Below, piece after piece: positions 17,125 to 24,243 of a stretch of DNA of 50,698 bases. Source of the DNA: Paracoccus sediminilitoris. Lineage in GTDB: Bacteria; Pseudomonadota; Alphaproteobacteria; Rhodobacterales; Rhodobacteraceae. The notes beneath the pieces are model-generated. The model worked only from the letters and a program-made list of their open reading frames with translations. It was not told where the DNA came from and did not search any database. Each line of letters begins with the position of its first letter. The first letter of the stretch is position 1. The translations under genes were made by a program, and so were the position numbers. The DNA lies in contig NZ_QJPK01000026.1 of assembly GCF_003259195.1 (NCBI RefSeq), positions 1-50,698 on the forward strand. The letters run 5' to 3'.

Positions 17125-18491
17125 GCCGCGATCCCCCGCGCCAGCGGGATCAGCACGCCGGGGCGGGCGGCGATCTGGCGCGCGATCTGGCGGTCGGCGG
17201 TGCCCGATAGCCGGATCAGCCCCGGTTCGCGCGGATCGGCGACGACCAGGGCATCGGGGCGCGCATAATCGGGCAGCTGCGCCAGCCGTGCCATCAGCGC
17301 GGCCATGTCGGGCGCGGCGGTCGCGGCCAGGACCAGCACCAGCCGGTCATCCGGCATCAGGACCAGAGCCGCGGCGGGCAGGGCGGGATCGGCCAATGCC
17401 TCGGCCTCGACCCATTCGGGGGCGATGTTGCGCCCCGAGGCCCGCAGGATCATCGCGTCGCGCCGCCCCAGAACGGTCAGGCGACCGCCCTCGATTCGGC
17501 CCAGATCACCGGTCCGCCATGGCCCCACATGGGACGGGCCATGCAGATAGCCCGCCATCACGGTGGGGCCATCGACCACGATCTCTCCGTCCTCGATGCG
17601 CAGGGAAAGGCCGTCCAGCGGCATCATGGCCGACCCTTCAGGCGCGTCCTGCGGGGTCAAGGCCACAACCGAACAGGCTTCCGAGAGGCCATAGCCCTCG
17701 GCCACGGGCAGGCCCAGTGACCGCGCCTCGGCGATCAGCGCGGGTGAAACCGGCGCCCCGCCGACGGCGACATAGCGCAGGCCATCGGGCCGGGGTGCGC
17801 CCGCACGCAGCGCCGCAACCCACAGGGTCAGCTGGCGCGGCGCCAGAAGGGTCACGGTGGGGCGGACCTGATGCGCGATCCGCGCCAGCGCGCGCCCGTC
17901 GCCGGTAAACAGCGCCGATGCGCCGGGCGGACAGATCACCGTCTGCGCGCCCGCCAAGATCGGCAGGAAGACGCCGCAGATCTGTTCCAGCAGCTGCGCC
18001 TGCGGCAGGACCGAAAGATAGCGGTCATGCGGTCCCGCAGCCAGCACCCGCGACAGCCCCACGGCCGAGGCCGTCAGCTGGCGATCGCCCAGGACCACCC
18101 CCTTGGGCCGCCCCGTCGTTCCCGAGGTATAGATAACCCGCTCTGCCCCGCCGGCATAGGTCAGGGGCAGCGACCGCCCCGCCTGCGGCAGCTGGTCGAC
18201 CAGCGTGGCACCCGCATCCTGCAGCAGATGGGCGATTTGCCCGGTCGAAAAGAAGCCCGGCACCGGCACCACGCGGCAGCCTGCCAGCGTCGCGGCCAAA
18301 TCGCCGATGACATAGTCCAGCCCGGAAAGGCGCAGACCGACCGCACGGGGACCCGCGTCGAAGGCTGCTGCGGCTTGCCCCACCGCATCGGCCAGCCCGG
18401 CCCAGGTCAGGCGGCGGTCGCCATCGACAAAGGCCGTGGCATCGGGACGTTCCCGCGCGTGGCGGGCCAGGGCGTCGAAAATGGGTGTCAT
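17121..18491 (-). CDS. AMP-dependent acyl/aryl ligase (ANL superfamily)
   Basis: 456-residue ANL enzyme, shorter than typical acyl-CoA ligases (500-560). The P-loop YTSGTTGRPKG is at 121-131; VAEGYGLSEACSVV, the WRTGDLGRIEGGRLTVLGRRDAMILRASGRN hinge region and the small C-terminal domain follow. The A10 position near residue 430 reads LSGTADRQ, where most ANL enzymes have a catalytic Lys in a GK motif, so adenylation chemistry may be altered or the substrate pre-activated. The open frame reaches far upstream, but ATG 18491 (MTPIFDALARHARERPDATAF) is the family start and overlaps the preceding gene (ATGA). Substrate unknown; no carrier-protein gene is next to it. Confidence 0.85.
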   Translation of the reverse strand: MTPIFDALARHARERPDATAFVDGDRRLTWAGLADAVGQAAAAFDAGPRAVGLRLSGLDYVIGDLAATLAGCRVVPVPGFFSTGQIAHLLQDAGATLVDQLPQAGRSLPLTYAGGAERVIYTSGTTGRPKGVVLGDRQLTASAVGLSRVLAAGPHDRYLSVLPQAQLLEQICGVFLPILAGAQTVICPPGASALFTGDGRALARIAHQVRPTVTLLAPRQLTLWVAALRAGAPRPDGLRYVAVGGAPVSPALIAEARSLGLPVAEGYGLSEACSVVALTPQDAPEGSAMMPLDGLSLRIEDGEIVVDGPTVMAGYLHGPSHVGPWRTGDLGRIEGGRLTVLGRRDAMILRASGRNIAPEWVEAEALADPALPAAALVLMPDDRLVLVLAATAAPDMAALMARLAQLPDYARPDALVVADPREPGLIRLSGTADRQIARQIAARPGVLIPLARGIAA

Positions 18492-19072
18492 TTCGGATGA
18501 ACCTCGGTCAGGGGGGTGGCCCGGCGGGGCATGAAGCGCAGGGGCTGGGTGCATTCCTGCAGCGCGCAGACCCAAGGGTCGGTGTCGTAATAGCGGCCCC
18601 ACCGGGACGCGTCGGGCAGCCGGTCGGGGCGCGCAGGGGCCAGCGGCATGATGGGTACGCCGGTGCGGCGCAGCATCCGCATCAGCGGACCGGTGGCGGT
18701 GAACAGGCCCCAGCTGGCGCCACGACGGCGGCCTTCGGCGGTGATCGCCTCGATCAGCGGCAGGGTGGCGGCGGGGGTGGGACAGGCCATCGACACGACC
18801 TCGATGACGTCGCCCGGCGCGACGGGGCTGTCCGAAAGGCGGCTCAGTTCCGTGGCCACGGGGCGGTCCAGATAGACCTGGCTGAAAAAGCCCCGACCCG
18901 CGTCGCGCAGGCCCGCCGCGCCCAGGATGCGCCCCTGCGCACCCGTGGCGACCGCCAGGGGCAGGGCGGGCAGGGTGACCTGCGCGCCGTGGGTGGCGTG
19001 GAAATGTGCCCCGATCATCGCGGCGGCGGCGTGCCATCCGGGGTCGCGCCAGTCCAGGATATCAACCTGCAT
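18488..19072 (-). CDS. Thermostable-hemolysin family protein (T_hemolysin)
   Basis: 194-residue protein resembling the delta-VPH / T_hemolysin family, with the characteristic strands AQVTLPALPLAVATGAQGRILGAAGLRD and the late GRYYDTDPWVCAL motif. No signal peptide is seen, so the hemolysin label (from a Vibrio protein) is probably misleading. The segment VATGAQGRILGAAGLR followed by IEVVSMACP looks like a GNAT/acyl-homoserine-lactone-synthase-like fold (inference), which would make it an acyltransferase. First gene of a five-gene overlapping operon with ligase, SDR, dioxygenase and DUF6134, transcribed away from a two-component system. Confidence 0.8.
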   Translation of the reverse strand: MQVDILDWRDPGWHAAAAMIGAHFHATHGAQVTLPALPLAVATGAQGRILGAAGLRDAGRGFFSQVYLDRPVATELSRLSDSPVAPGDVIEVVSMACPTPAATLPLIEAITAEGRRRGASWGLFTATGPLMRMLRRTGVPIMPLAPARPDRLPDASRWGRYYDTDPWVCALQECTQPLRFMPRRATPLTEVHPK

Positions 19073-19152
19073 GGGGCTGGCCTGTCGCGGGATGGGGGAG
19101 GGGGTTCGTCATGGGATACCTGCTGTCTGCCTGTATGGCCCAGAAATCCCGC

Positions 19153-19170
19153 CAAGCTTGCGGCAAGCTT
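19153..19170. promoter_or_regulatory. Direct-repeat box AAGCTT-N5-AAGCTT
   Basis: The heptamer CAAGCTT occurs at 19153-19159 and 19164-19170, an exact 11-bp period, in the 197-bp divergent region between the hemolysin operon and the response regulator. OmpR-family regulators of the PmrA/QseB class bind hexamer-N5-hexamer direct repeats. The adjacent regulator is therefore the likely ligand, controlling the biosynthetic operon and possibly itself. Confidence 0.6.
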
Positions 19171-19269
19171 ACAGAACAGGGACCGCCGCTCACGTTGGCG
19201 TGTTCCATGATGGGCATTGATCCGCGGCGGGCGCCGCGTCATCTGTGGGCAACAGGACAGGAGAACCCG

Positions 19270-19923
19270 ATGCGCGTCTTGATGGTCGAGGACGAGGCCG
19301 ACATCGCCGATGCGCTTGGGCGTTTTCTGCGCGCGGACGGGCATGCGGTCGATCACGCCCCCGATCTGGACGGTGCCGAAGCCGCGCTGGATGTTGCCGA
19401 ATATGATGCGATCCTTCTGGATCTTGCGCTGCCGGACGGGTCCGGTCTGACCCTGCTGCGCGATCAGCGGCGGCGGGGCAACCGGGTGCCGGTGATCATC
19501 GCGACCGCCCGCGACCAGATATCCGAACGTATCGCGGGCCTGGATGCGGGGGCGGACGATTACGTCGTCAAACCCTATGACCTGGCCGAGATCGCGGCGC
19601 GCCTGCGCGCCCATGGCCGGCGCGCCTCGGGCGATCCGGCGGCAGAAAGCTGGCTGGGCCCCTTGCGGGTCGACCGTGCAGGCGCGCGGCTGTTTCTGGA
19701 GGACGCCGAAATACGCCTGACATCGCGCGAATGGGCGTTGTTCGACGCCCTGCTGTCGGCGCGGGGACGCGTCCTGTCGCGCCAGGTGCTGGAGGAACGG
19801 CTCTATGCCTTCGACAATGCCATCGAGGGCAACGCGGTCGAGGTCTACGTCTCGCGCCTGCGGTCCAAGCTGGGCGCGGGCGTGATCCAGACACGGCGTG
19901 GGCTGGGATACCTGATCCCGTGA
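19270..19923 (+). CDS. OmpR-family response regulator (QseB/PmrA-like)
   Basis: 217-residue regulator. The receiver has acidic pocket Glu7-Asp8, phospho-acceptor Asp51 (ILLDLALPDG), a Thr in IIATARD and Lys in VVKPYD. The C-terminal winged helix spans about 125-217 (LTSREWALFDALLSARGRVLSRQVLEERLY, EVYVSRLRSKL, TRRGLGYLI). Start ATG 19270 follows GGAGAACCCG; the frame open to 19006 is not similar to the family. Its stop overlaps the kinase start (GTGA), a standard cognate pair. It faces the hemolysin/ligase operon across a direct-repeat box. Confidence 0.92.
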   Translation: MRVLMVEDEADIADALGRFLRADGHAVDHAPDLDGAEAALDVAEYDAILLDLALPDGSGLTLLRDQRRRGNRVPVIIATARDQISERIAGLDAGADDYVVKPYDLAEIAARLRAHGRRASGDPAAESWLGPLRVDRAGARLFLEDAEIRLTSREWALFDALLSARGRVLSRQVLEERLYAFDNAIEGNAVEVYVSRLRSKLGAGVIQTRRGLGYLIP

Positions 19924-21152
19924 CGCGGCCGTGGTCCCTGCGCGGGCGGCTGGTGCGGCGGGTGGTGCTGGGCGCCAGCCTCAGCTGGCTGGTGGGGGTG
20001 GGACTGGCGGCCCTGGTCATCGCGCATGAGATGTCGGAACTGATGGACGATACGCTGGCCGGATCGGCGCGGCTGACCCTGGCGCTGTATCAGGGCGGCG
20101 CAGACATGGCGATGGGCGGCGATACGGGTCAGGCCTTGCGCATCATCGCCGAGGGGAACGAAGTCATCGCCGCGCCTTGGCCGCCCCTGGATGCCGATGG
20201 CGGCCACGATGTCGAAGGCTGGCGCGTCCTGCGGCTGACCGACGCCGAAAGCGGCATCATCGTCGAGGCGGGCCAGCGCGACGAATGGCGGCGGGACGAA
20301 TTGCTGGAAAGCATCGGCTGGCTTGTCGCGCTGATGCTGCCGGTGCTGCTGGGCGCGCTGGTGGCGGCGCGGGGGTCCGTGACGGGCGCGCTGCGACCCG
20401 CGACGCGGTTCGCGCAGATGCTGCGGTCGCGATCGGCGCGCGACCTGTCGCCGGTTGCCGCCCCCGACCTGCCATCCGAGCTGACGCCGATCCCGCAGGC
20501 GCTGAACGGATATCTGGACGATATCCGCGCCATGATCGAGATCGAACGCCAGTTCGCCACCAATGCCGCCCATGAATTGCGCACCCCCATCGCCGCCGCA
20601 TCGGGTCAGGCGCAGCTGATCGCCGCCGGGCTGGCAGACCGCAACGCAGCAGGCAGGCTGGCGGCCGCGCTGGCCCGCATGGGCCGCCTGGTGGAACGTC
20701 TGTTGCAGCTGTCGCGGGCCGAAGGCGGCGCGGCGGGGCGGGGGCCCTGCGATCTGGTGCGGGTCGCGCGGATGGTCATCGCCGACAGCGGCCTCTCTGC
20801 GCGCTTTGATGATGCCGAGATGATCTCGGCCCCCGTGGCGGTGGACCCCGACGCGCTGGCGCTGATCCTGACCAACCTGCTGCGCAATGCAGCCGAACAT
20901 GGCACCGGGGATCTGCGAGTGACCCTTGCGCCGGGGCCGACGATCAGCGTGTCGAACGCCGTCCAGCCGGGCGCGGTCTTCCGTCACGGGACGTTCGAGA
21001 AATCGCCCGGTTCGCATGGGGCGGGGCTTGGTTTGGCGATCGTCGCCCGGGTCGCCGAAACCCAAGGCATCACGCTGGACCACGTGATGAATCTGCACCG
21101 CGCCACCGTGACGCTGCGCTTTGCCAATGATCCGTCGGCGGGATCACGCTGA
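19920..21152 (+). CDS. Sensor histidine kinase partner (QseC-like)
   Basis: 410-residue membrane kinase beginning at GTG 19920, overlapping the regulator stop. Transmembrane helix one is residues 12-35 and helix two 132-150, bounding a ~95-residue periplasmic sensor. The dimerisation/phospho-acceptor helix has ATNAAHELRTP with His218. The ATPase domain shows the N box ILTNLLRNAAEHG and the G box GAGLGLAIVARV. The sensor domain is acidic (several Asp/Glu around residues 90-125), which in PmrB/QseC-like kinases can bind cations; the signal here is unknown. A longer frame from 19731 is rejected because it runs through the regulator gene. Confidence 0.9.
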   Translation: MTRPWSLRGRLVRRVVLGASLSWLVGVGLAALVIAHEMSELMDDTLAGSARLTLALYQGGADMAMGGDTGQALRIIAEGNEVIAAPWPPLDADGGHDVEGWRVLRLTDAESGIIVEAGQRDEWRRDELLESIGWLVALMLPVLLGALVAARGSVTGALRPATRFAQMLRSRSARDLSPVAAPDLPSELTPIPQALNGYLDDIRAMIEIERQFATNAAHELRTPIAAASGQAQLIAAGLADRNAAGRLAAALARMGRLVERLLQLSRAEGGAAGRGPCDLVRVARMVIADSGLSARFDDAEMISAPVAVDPDALALILTNLLRNAAEHGTGDLRVTLAPGPTISVSNAVQPGAVFRHGTFEKSPGSHGAGLGLAIVARVAETQGITLDHVMNLHRATVTLRFANDPSAGSR

Positions 21153-21218
21153 CGCGGCGTCGAACCGCGGCGACGCCTGTGTTATGCTGCAGTCCGATGA
21201 CCGGAAGGAGCTGCCCCC

Positions 21219-21752
21219 ATGAGACATCTGACCCGCCGCCACGCCTCGCTTGCCATGCTGGCGGCCCTTGCGGCATGCGGATCGCAGGGGGCAGGGCGCG
21301 CGCCTGTCCCGAATTTCGTCCGGTATGACGGCCCCCCGGTGACGCAGGTCGTGGTGTGGAAGGGTCAGCGCCGGATGCAATTGCTGAACGGGCAGACGGT
21401 CCTGCGGTCCTATGGTTTTGGTCTTGGCAACCAGCCGGTCGGTGCCAAGCAGTTCGAAGGCGACGGCAAGACCCCAGAGGGGCTCTACTATATCGACCGT
21501 TTCAACCCGCGCAGCCGCTATCACCTGTCGGTCGGTATCTCTTACCCCAATGACCAGGACCGCGCCTATGCCGCACAATTCGGTCAAAGCGCCGGCAGCG
21601 ACATCATGTTCCACGGCCGCGGCCCCGAGGGTAATGCCAAGGCACCGCGCAATCGCGACTGGACCGCCGGCTGCATTGCGCTGACCGACCCAGAGATCGA
21701 GGAGGTTTATGCCATGCTGCAACCGGGCATTCCGGTCCTTCTGCTGGCATGA
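21219..21752 (+). CDS. L,D-transpeptidase-family lipoprotein (YkuD)
   Basis: 177-residue protein. The N-terminus MRHLTRRHASLAMLAALAAC ends in a lipobox, so Cys20 is probably lipidated after export. The YkuD domain follows: a VVVWKGQRRMQLLNGQ first strand, KTPEGLYYID, His132 in IMFHGRGP and catalytic Cys152 in DWTAGCIAL. Such enzymes cross-link peptidoglycan or remove/attach lipoproteins at meso-DAP. ATG 21219 follows GGAAGGAGC. It is 66 bp after the kinase gene and may share its transcript, hinting at an envelope-related role for the two-component system (weak inference). Confidence 0.88.
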   Translation: MRHLTRRHASLAMLAALAACGSQGAGRAPVPNFVRYDGPPVTQVVVWKGQRRMQLLNGQTVLRSYGFGLGNQPVGAKQFEGDGKTPEGLYYIDRFNPRSRYHLSVGISYPNDQDRAYAAQFGQSAGSDIMFHGRGPEGNAKAPRNRDWTAGCIALTDPEIEEVYAMLQPGIPVLLLA

Positions 21753-21842
21753 TGCAGGGAACCAGGCCCCCGCCGGTCACGATCCCGCGCAGCGGTTCAG
21801 AAATGCGTTGATGCGATGCCTGTGGGATCATAGAAAAATTTC

Positions 21843-22217
21843 ATGACCCGTGTGTTTCGCCAACTGGCCGCGCTTATCGTCGTGACGTTGATCACGATGG
21901 GTGTCGGCATCTCTGCCGGAAATGCGGGCATGGGTCTGGAATGCCAGATGGCGATGTCCCTGGCGCGGGCCGATCACCATGCGCACCCCGCCGCGGGTGA
22001 CGTCGGAACCGGGGCGGATCATGCCCATGACGCGGGCCTGTCCCCGCAGGGTCAGGGATCGCATTGCCAAGCCCATCTGTGCCCCGCAACGGCGCTGGCC
22101 GTGCCGGTGGATGTGGCACGTGCCCTGCTGATCGGCCGACCGCTGGAGGCCGTCGATACCCTAACGCTGCCGGAAACGACTGTTTTGGACGGGTTGCACC
22201 GACCTCCGCGCGCCTGA
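21843..22217 (+). CDS. Small exported Cys/His-rich protein, possible metal binder
   Basis: 124-residue protein with an N-terminal hydrophobic segment (RQLAALIVVTLITMGVGISAGNAG) typical of a signal peptide. The mature part has the pattern GLECQMAM, ADHHAHPAAGD, GADHAHDAG and HCQAHLCPATAL: three Cys and many His. I do not recognise a named family with certainty; DUF2946/CopL-like proteins beside copper genes look similar. No good ribosome site is seen before ATG 21843. Followed by a DUF305 gene and cueR, so a copper role is plausible. Confidence 0.55.
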   Translation: MTRVFRQLAALIVVTLITMGVGISAGNAGMGLECQMAMSLARADHHAHPAAGDVGTGADHAHDAGLSPQGQGSHCQAHLCPATALAVPVDVARALLIGRPLEAVDTLTLPETTVLDGLHRPPRA

Positions 22218-22250
22218 TTCCCGGACCACTGATGATCTCTGCCTTGACCG

Positions 22251-22305
22251 GTGTCGGACTGATCCCCTGTTCGCAGGGGTGCAGGCCGATGGGCAAGGCC
22301 GACAC
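22251..22305 (+). ncRNA. Candidate three-way-junction RNA element upstream of the DUF305 gene
   Basis: Closing stem GTGTCGG (22251-22257) pairs with CCGACAC (22299-22305). Inside, CCCCTG-TTCG-CAGGGG (22264-22279) is a perfect 6-bp hairpin with a UUCG tetraloop, and GCC-GATG-GGC (near 22284-22293) can make a small second arm. The element ends 48 bp before the DUF305 start codon, inside the intergenic gap. It may be a structured leader or a processing/termination signal of the upstream gene. No known riboswitch consensus was recognised. Confidence 0.4.
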
Positions 22306-22353
22306 GAACGCTAAAATACGAATGACCCGCAACGATTCAGATCGGAGATTACA

Positions 22354-22833
22354 ATGACCTTCTGCAAGATGCTTGCTGCAACCGCCCTTGTCGTGACTGG
22401 GTTGACCCTGCCCGCTTTGGCGCAGGACGCAGCGCAGGACACGGAATTCCGCATGCCCGAGGTCTGCACCGCCGCCGCGGCGCAGGACGGAATGCATGAC
22501 GGGCACGATCCCGAGGCACCCATGGACCACGCGGCACATGCCAGCGATGCCGAGGATGCGGATGCGTCAGGCATGCCCGAACATGTCCGTGAGAACATGA
22601 GCCGCATGAACATCACCATGCCGGCCATGCAGCAGGGCATGATGCAAGCGGATGCCGATGTCGCCTTCGCCTGCGGGATGATCGCCCATCACCAGGGGGC
22701 GATCGACATGGCCCAAGTGCTGCTGGAGCATGGCGACGACCCCGAGATGATCGAGCTTGCCGGCGAAATCATCGCGGCCCAAGTCGGTGAAATCGAACAG
22801 ATGACCAATTGGCTGGCAGAAAACGCCAAGTGA
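22354..22833 (+). CDS. Exported DUF305 protein (copper-associated)
   Basis: 159 residues with a signal peptide (MTFCKMLAATALVVTGLTLPALAQ). An Asp/His/Met-rich linker (DGMHDGHDPEAPMDHAAHA) precedes the DUF305 domain, marked by CGMIAHHQGAIDMA with His112-His113. DUF305 proteins are four-helix, ferritin-like; some (CopM) bind Cu(I)/Ag(I) via Met and His. Met-rich stretches SRMNITMPAMQQGMMQ fit that. Good ribosome site CGGAG before ATG 22354. It ends in a strong terminator, so it is a separate transcript from cueR. Confidence 0.87.
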   Translation: MTFCKMLAATALVVTGLTLPALAQDAAQDTEFRMPEVCTAAAAQDGMHDGHDPEAPMDHAAHASDAEDADASGMPEHVRENMSRMNITMPAMQQGMMQADADVAFACGMIAHHQGAIDMAQVLLEHGDDPEMIELAGEIIAAQVGEIEQMTNWLAENAK

Positions 22834-22842
22834 TCTGTTCCG

Positions 22843-22873
22843 GGCCGCGCGATCCAGGTCGCGCGGCCTTTCT
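22843..22873 (+). terminator. Rho-independent terminator after DUF305 gene
   Basis: GGCCGCGCGA (22843-22852) pairs perfectly with TCGCGCGGCC (22859-22868), six-base loop, followed by TTTCT. It lies ten bases past the DUF305 stop and isolates it from the cueR promoter. Confidence 0.8.
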
Positions 22874-22945
22874 GCAACGATTATCGGGCGTCGCGCGTTT
22901 TCCAGCATGCCGACAAGGGGTTGCGAAATAAACCTGACAGACTTC

Positions 22946-22976
22946 TTGACCTTCCTATGGTTGGAAGCCCCATATC
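22946..22976 (+). promoter_or_regulatory. MerR-type promoter of cueR with CueR box
   Basis: -35 TTGACC (22946-22951) and -10 CATATC (22971-22976) are separated by 19 bp, the over-long spacer typical of MerR-family targets. Within it lies the dyad CTTCC-N7-GGAAG (22951-22967), close to the CueR consensus. Predicts copper-induced self-activation of cueR and the downstream glutaredoxin fusion. Confidence 0.78.
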
Positions 22977-23004
22977 GCAGATCATGTCACGACGGAGCCT
23001 TGCC

Positions 23005-23433
23005 ATGAACATCGGAGACGCCGCCGCCCAATCGGGTGTATCGGCCAAGATGATCCGCTATTACGAACAGATCGGGTTGATCCCTGCCGCTGCGCGGACG
23101 GCGTCGGGGTATCGCGACTATGACGGCCCCGACATCCATATGCTGCGTTTCATCGCCCGGGCGCGGGACCTTGGCTTTCCGATCGCCGAGATTTCGGCGC
23201 TGCTTGACCTGTGGCGCGACAAGGATAGGCGCAGCGCCGACGTCAAGGCGCTGGCGCAGGCGAGGGTCCGCGACCTGCGCCACAAGATCGCCCACCTGCA
23301 GGACATGGCCGACACGCTGGAGGATCTGGCCAAAGGCTGCGCGGGCAATGACCGCCCCGAATGCCCCATCCTTCACAGGCTGCAGACACGTGACGATGCC
23401 GCCGCCCAAGCCCAGGAAAGGACCCCGTCATGA
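23005..23433 (+). CDS. cueR: Cu(I)-responsive MerR-family activator CueR
   Basis: 142 residues. Winged-helix DNA-binding region MNIGDAAAQSGVSAKMIRYYEQIGLIP...GYRDY, coiled-coil dimer helix about 70-108, then the metal loop GCAGNDRPECP with Cys112 and Cys120. These are the same residue numbers and seven-residue spacing as in Escherichia coli CueR, indicating monovalent Cu/Ag/Au sensing rather than Hg or Zn. ATG 23005 has CGGAGCC upstream; earlier in-frame starts fall within the promoter. The stop overlaps the next ATG (ATGA), so the glutaredoxin fusion is in its operon. Confidence 0.92.
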   Translation: MNIGDAAAQSGVSAKMIRYYEQIGLIPAAARTASGYRDYDGPDIHMLRFIARARDLGFPIAEISALLDLWRDKDRRSADVKALAQARVRDLRHKIAHLQDMADTLEDLAKGCAGNDRPECPILHRLQTRDDAAAQAQERTPS

Positions 23434-24191
23434 CCAGCGCGAACGCCAAGACCGCCACCCTGTACCGGATGGTAATGACCAAGCACATGTGCCCCTATGG
23501 GCTGAAATCGCGCGACCTGCTGCGGCGTCAGGGCTATGAGATCGACGACCGCCACCTTACGACCCGCGACGAGGTCGACGCCTTCAAGGCCAAGCACGAC
23601 GTGCAGACCACGCCCCAGACCTTCATCGATGGTCAGCGGATCGGCGGCTATGACGACCTGCGCCGCCATTTCGGCAAGACCGTCCGCGACAAGTCCAAGA
23701 CCACATATCGCCCGGTGATCGCGCTGTTCGCGATGGCCGCCGCGATGGCGCTGGCCACCAGCTGGGCCGCGCTTGGCCAGCTGGTCACGGTCGCCGCCGT
23801 GGAATGGTTCGTGGCCTTCGCGATGTGTCTGCTGGCCCTGCAGAAGCTGAAGGATGTCGAAAGCTTTGCGACAATGTTCCTGAACTATGACCTGCTGGCG
23901 CAGCGTTGGGTGCCTTACGGCTATATTTATCCCTTTGCCGAAGGATTGGCCGGGGTGCTGATGGTGGCCGGTGCGCTGATGTGGCTGTCGATCCCCGTGG
24001 CGCTGTTCATCGGCACGATCGGGGCCGTTTCGGTCTTCAAGGCGGTCTATGTCGACAAGCGCGAACTGAAATGCGCCTGCGTGGGGGGCGACAGCAACGT
24101 GCCCTTGGGCTTCGTGTCCCTGACCGAGAACCTGATGATGATCGCCATGGCTGTCTGGATGCTGGTCAAGATCACCATGTTGGGCCACTGA
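23430..24191 (+). CDS. Glutaredoxin-MauE-like membrane fusion protein
   Basis: 253 residues. Residues 10-85 are a glutaredoxin fold: YRMVMTKHMCPYGLKSRDLLRR with a single active-site Cys21 (CPYG, second Cys lost) and TTPQTFIDGQRIGGYDDL. From about residue 92 there are four hydrophobic helices similar to MauE/DoxX-like proteins, and a late KCACVGGDSNVPLGFVS loop with a CxC pair. MauE-type proteins support disulfide chemistry or metal-site maturation in the periplasm. Fusion to a monothiol-type glutaredoxin suggests passing electrons or a metal/thiol group across the membrane (inference). It is co-transcribed with cueR, so copper-inducible. Confidence 0.82.
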   Translation: MTSANAKTATLYRMVMTKHMCPYGLKSRDLLRRQGYEIDDRHLTTRDEVDAFKAKHDVQTTPQTFIDGQRIGGYDDLRRHFGKTVRDKSKTTYRPVIALFAMAAAMALATSWAALGQLVTVAAVEWFVAFAMCLLALQKLKDVESFATMFLNYDLLAQRWVPYGYIYPFAEGLAGVLMVAGALMWLSIPVALFIGTIGAVSVFKAVYVDKRELKCACVGGDSNVPLGFVSLTENLMMIAMAVWMLVKITMLGH

Positions 24192-24243
24192 GGCGGACCT
24201 CACGCCTGCTGACCTGAACCTGAGAGGAAGAAGGAAAGACCCT

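Noticed and set aside
17121..19037. Extended 638-codon version of the AMP ligase
   Set aside because: The N-terminal 180 residues are an out-of-frame shadow of the T_hemolysin gene; the family start is ATG 18491.
18488..19072. Secreted hemolysin/toxin
   Set aside because: No signal peptide or membrane-lytic segment, and coupling to metabolic enzymes makes an enzyme role more likely.
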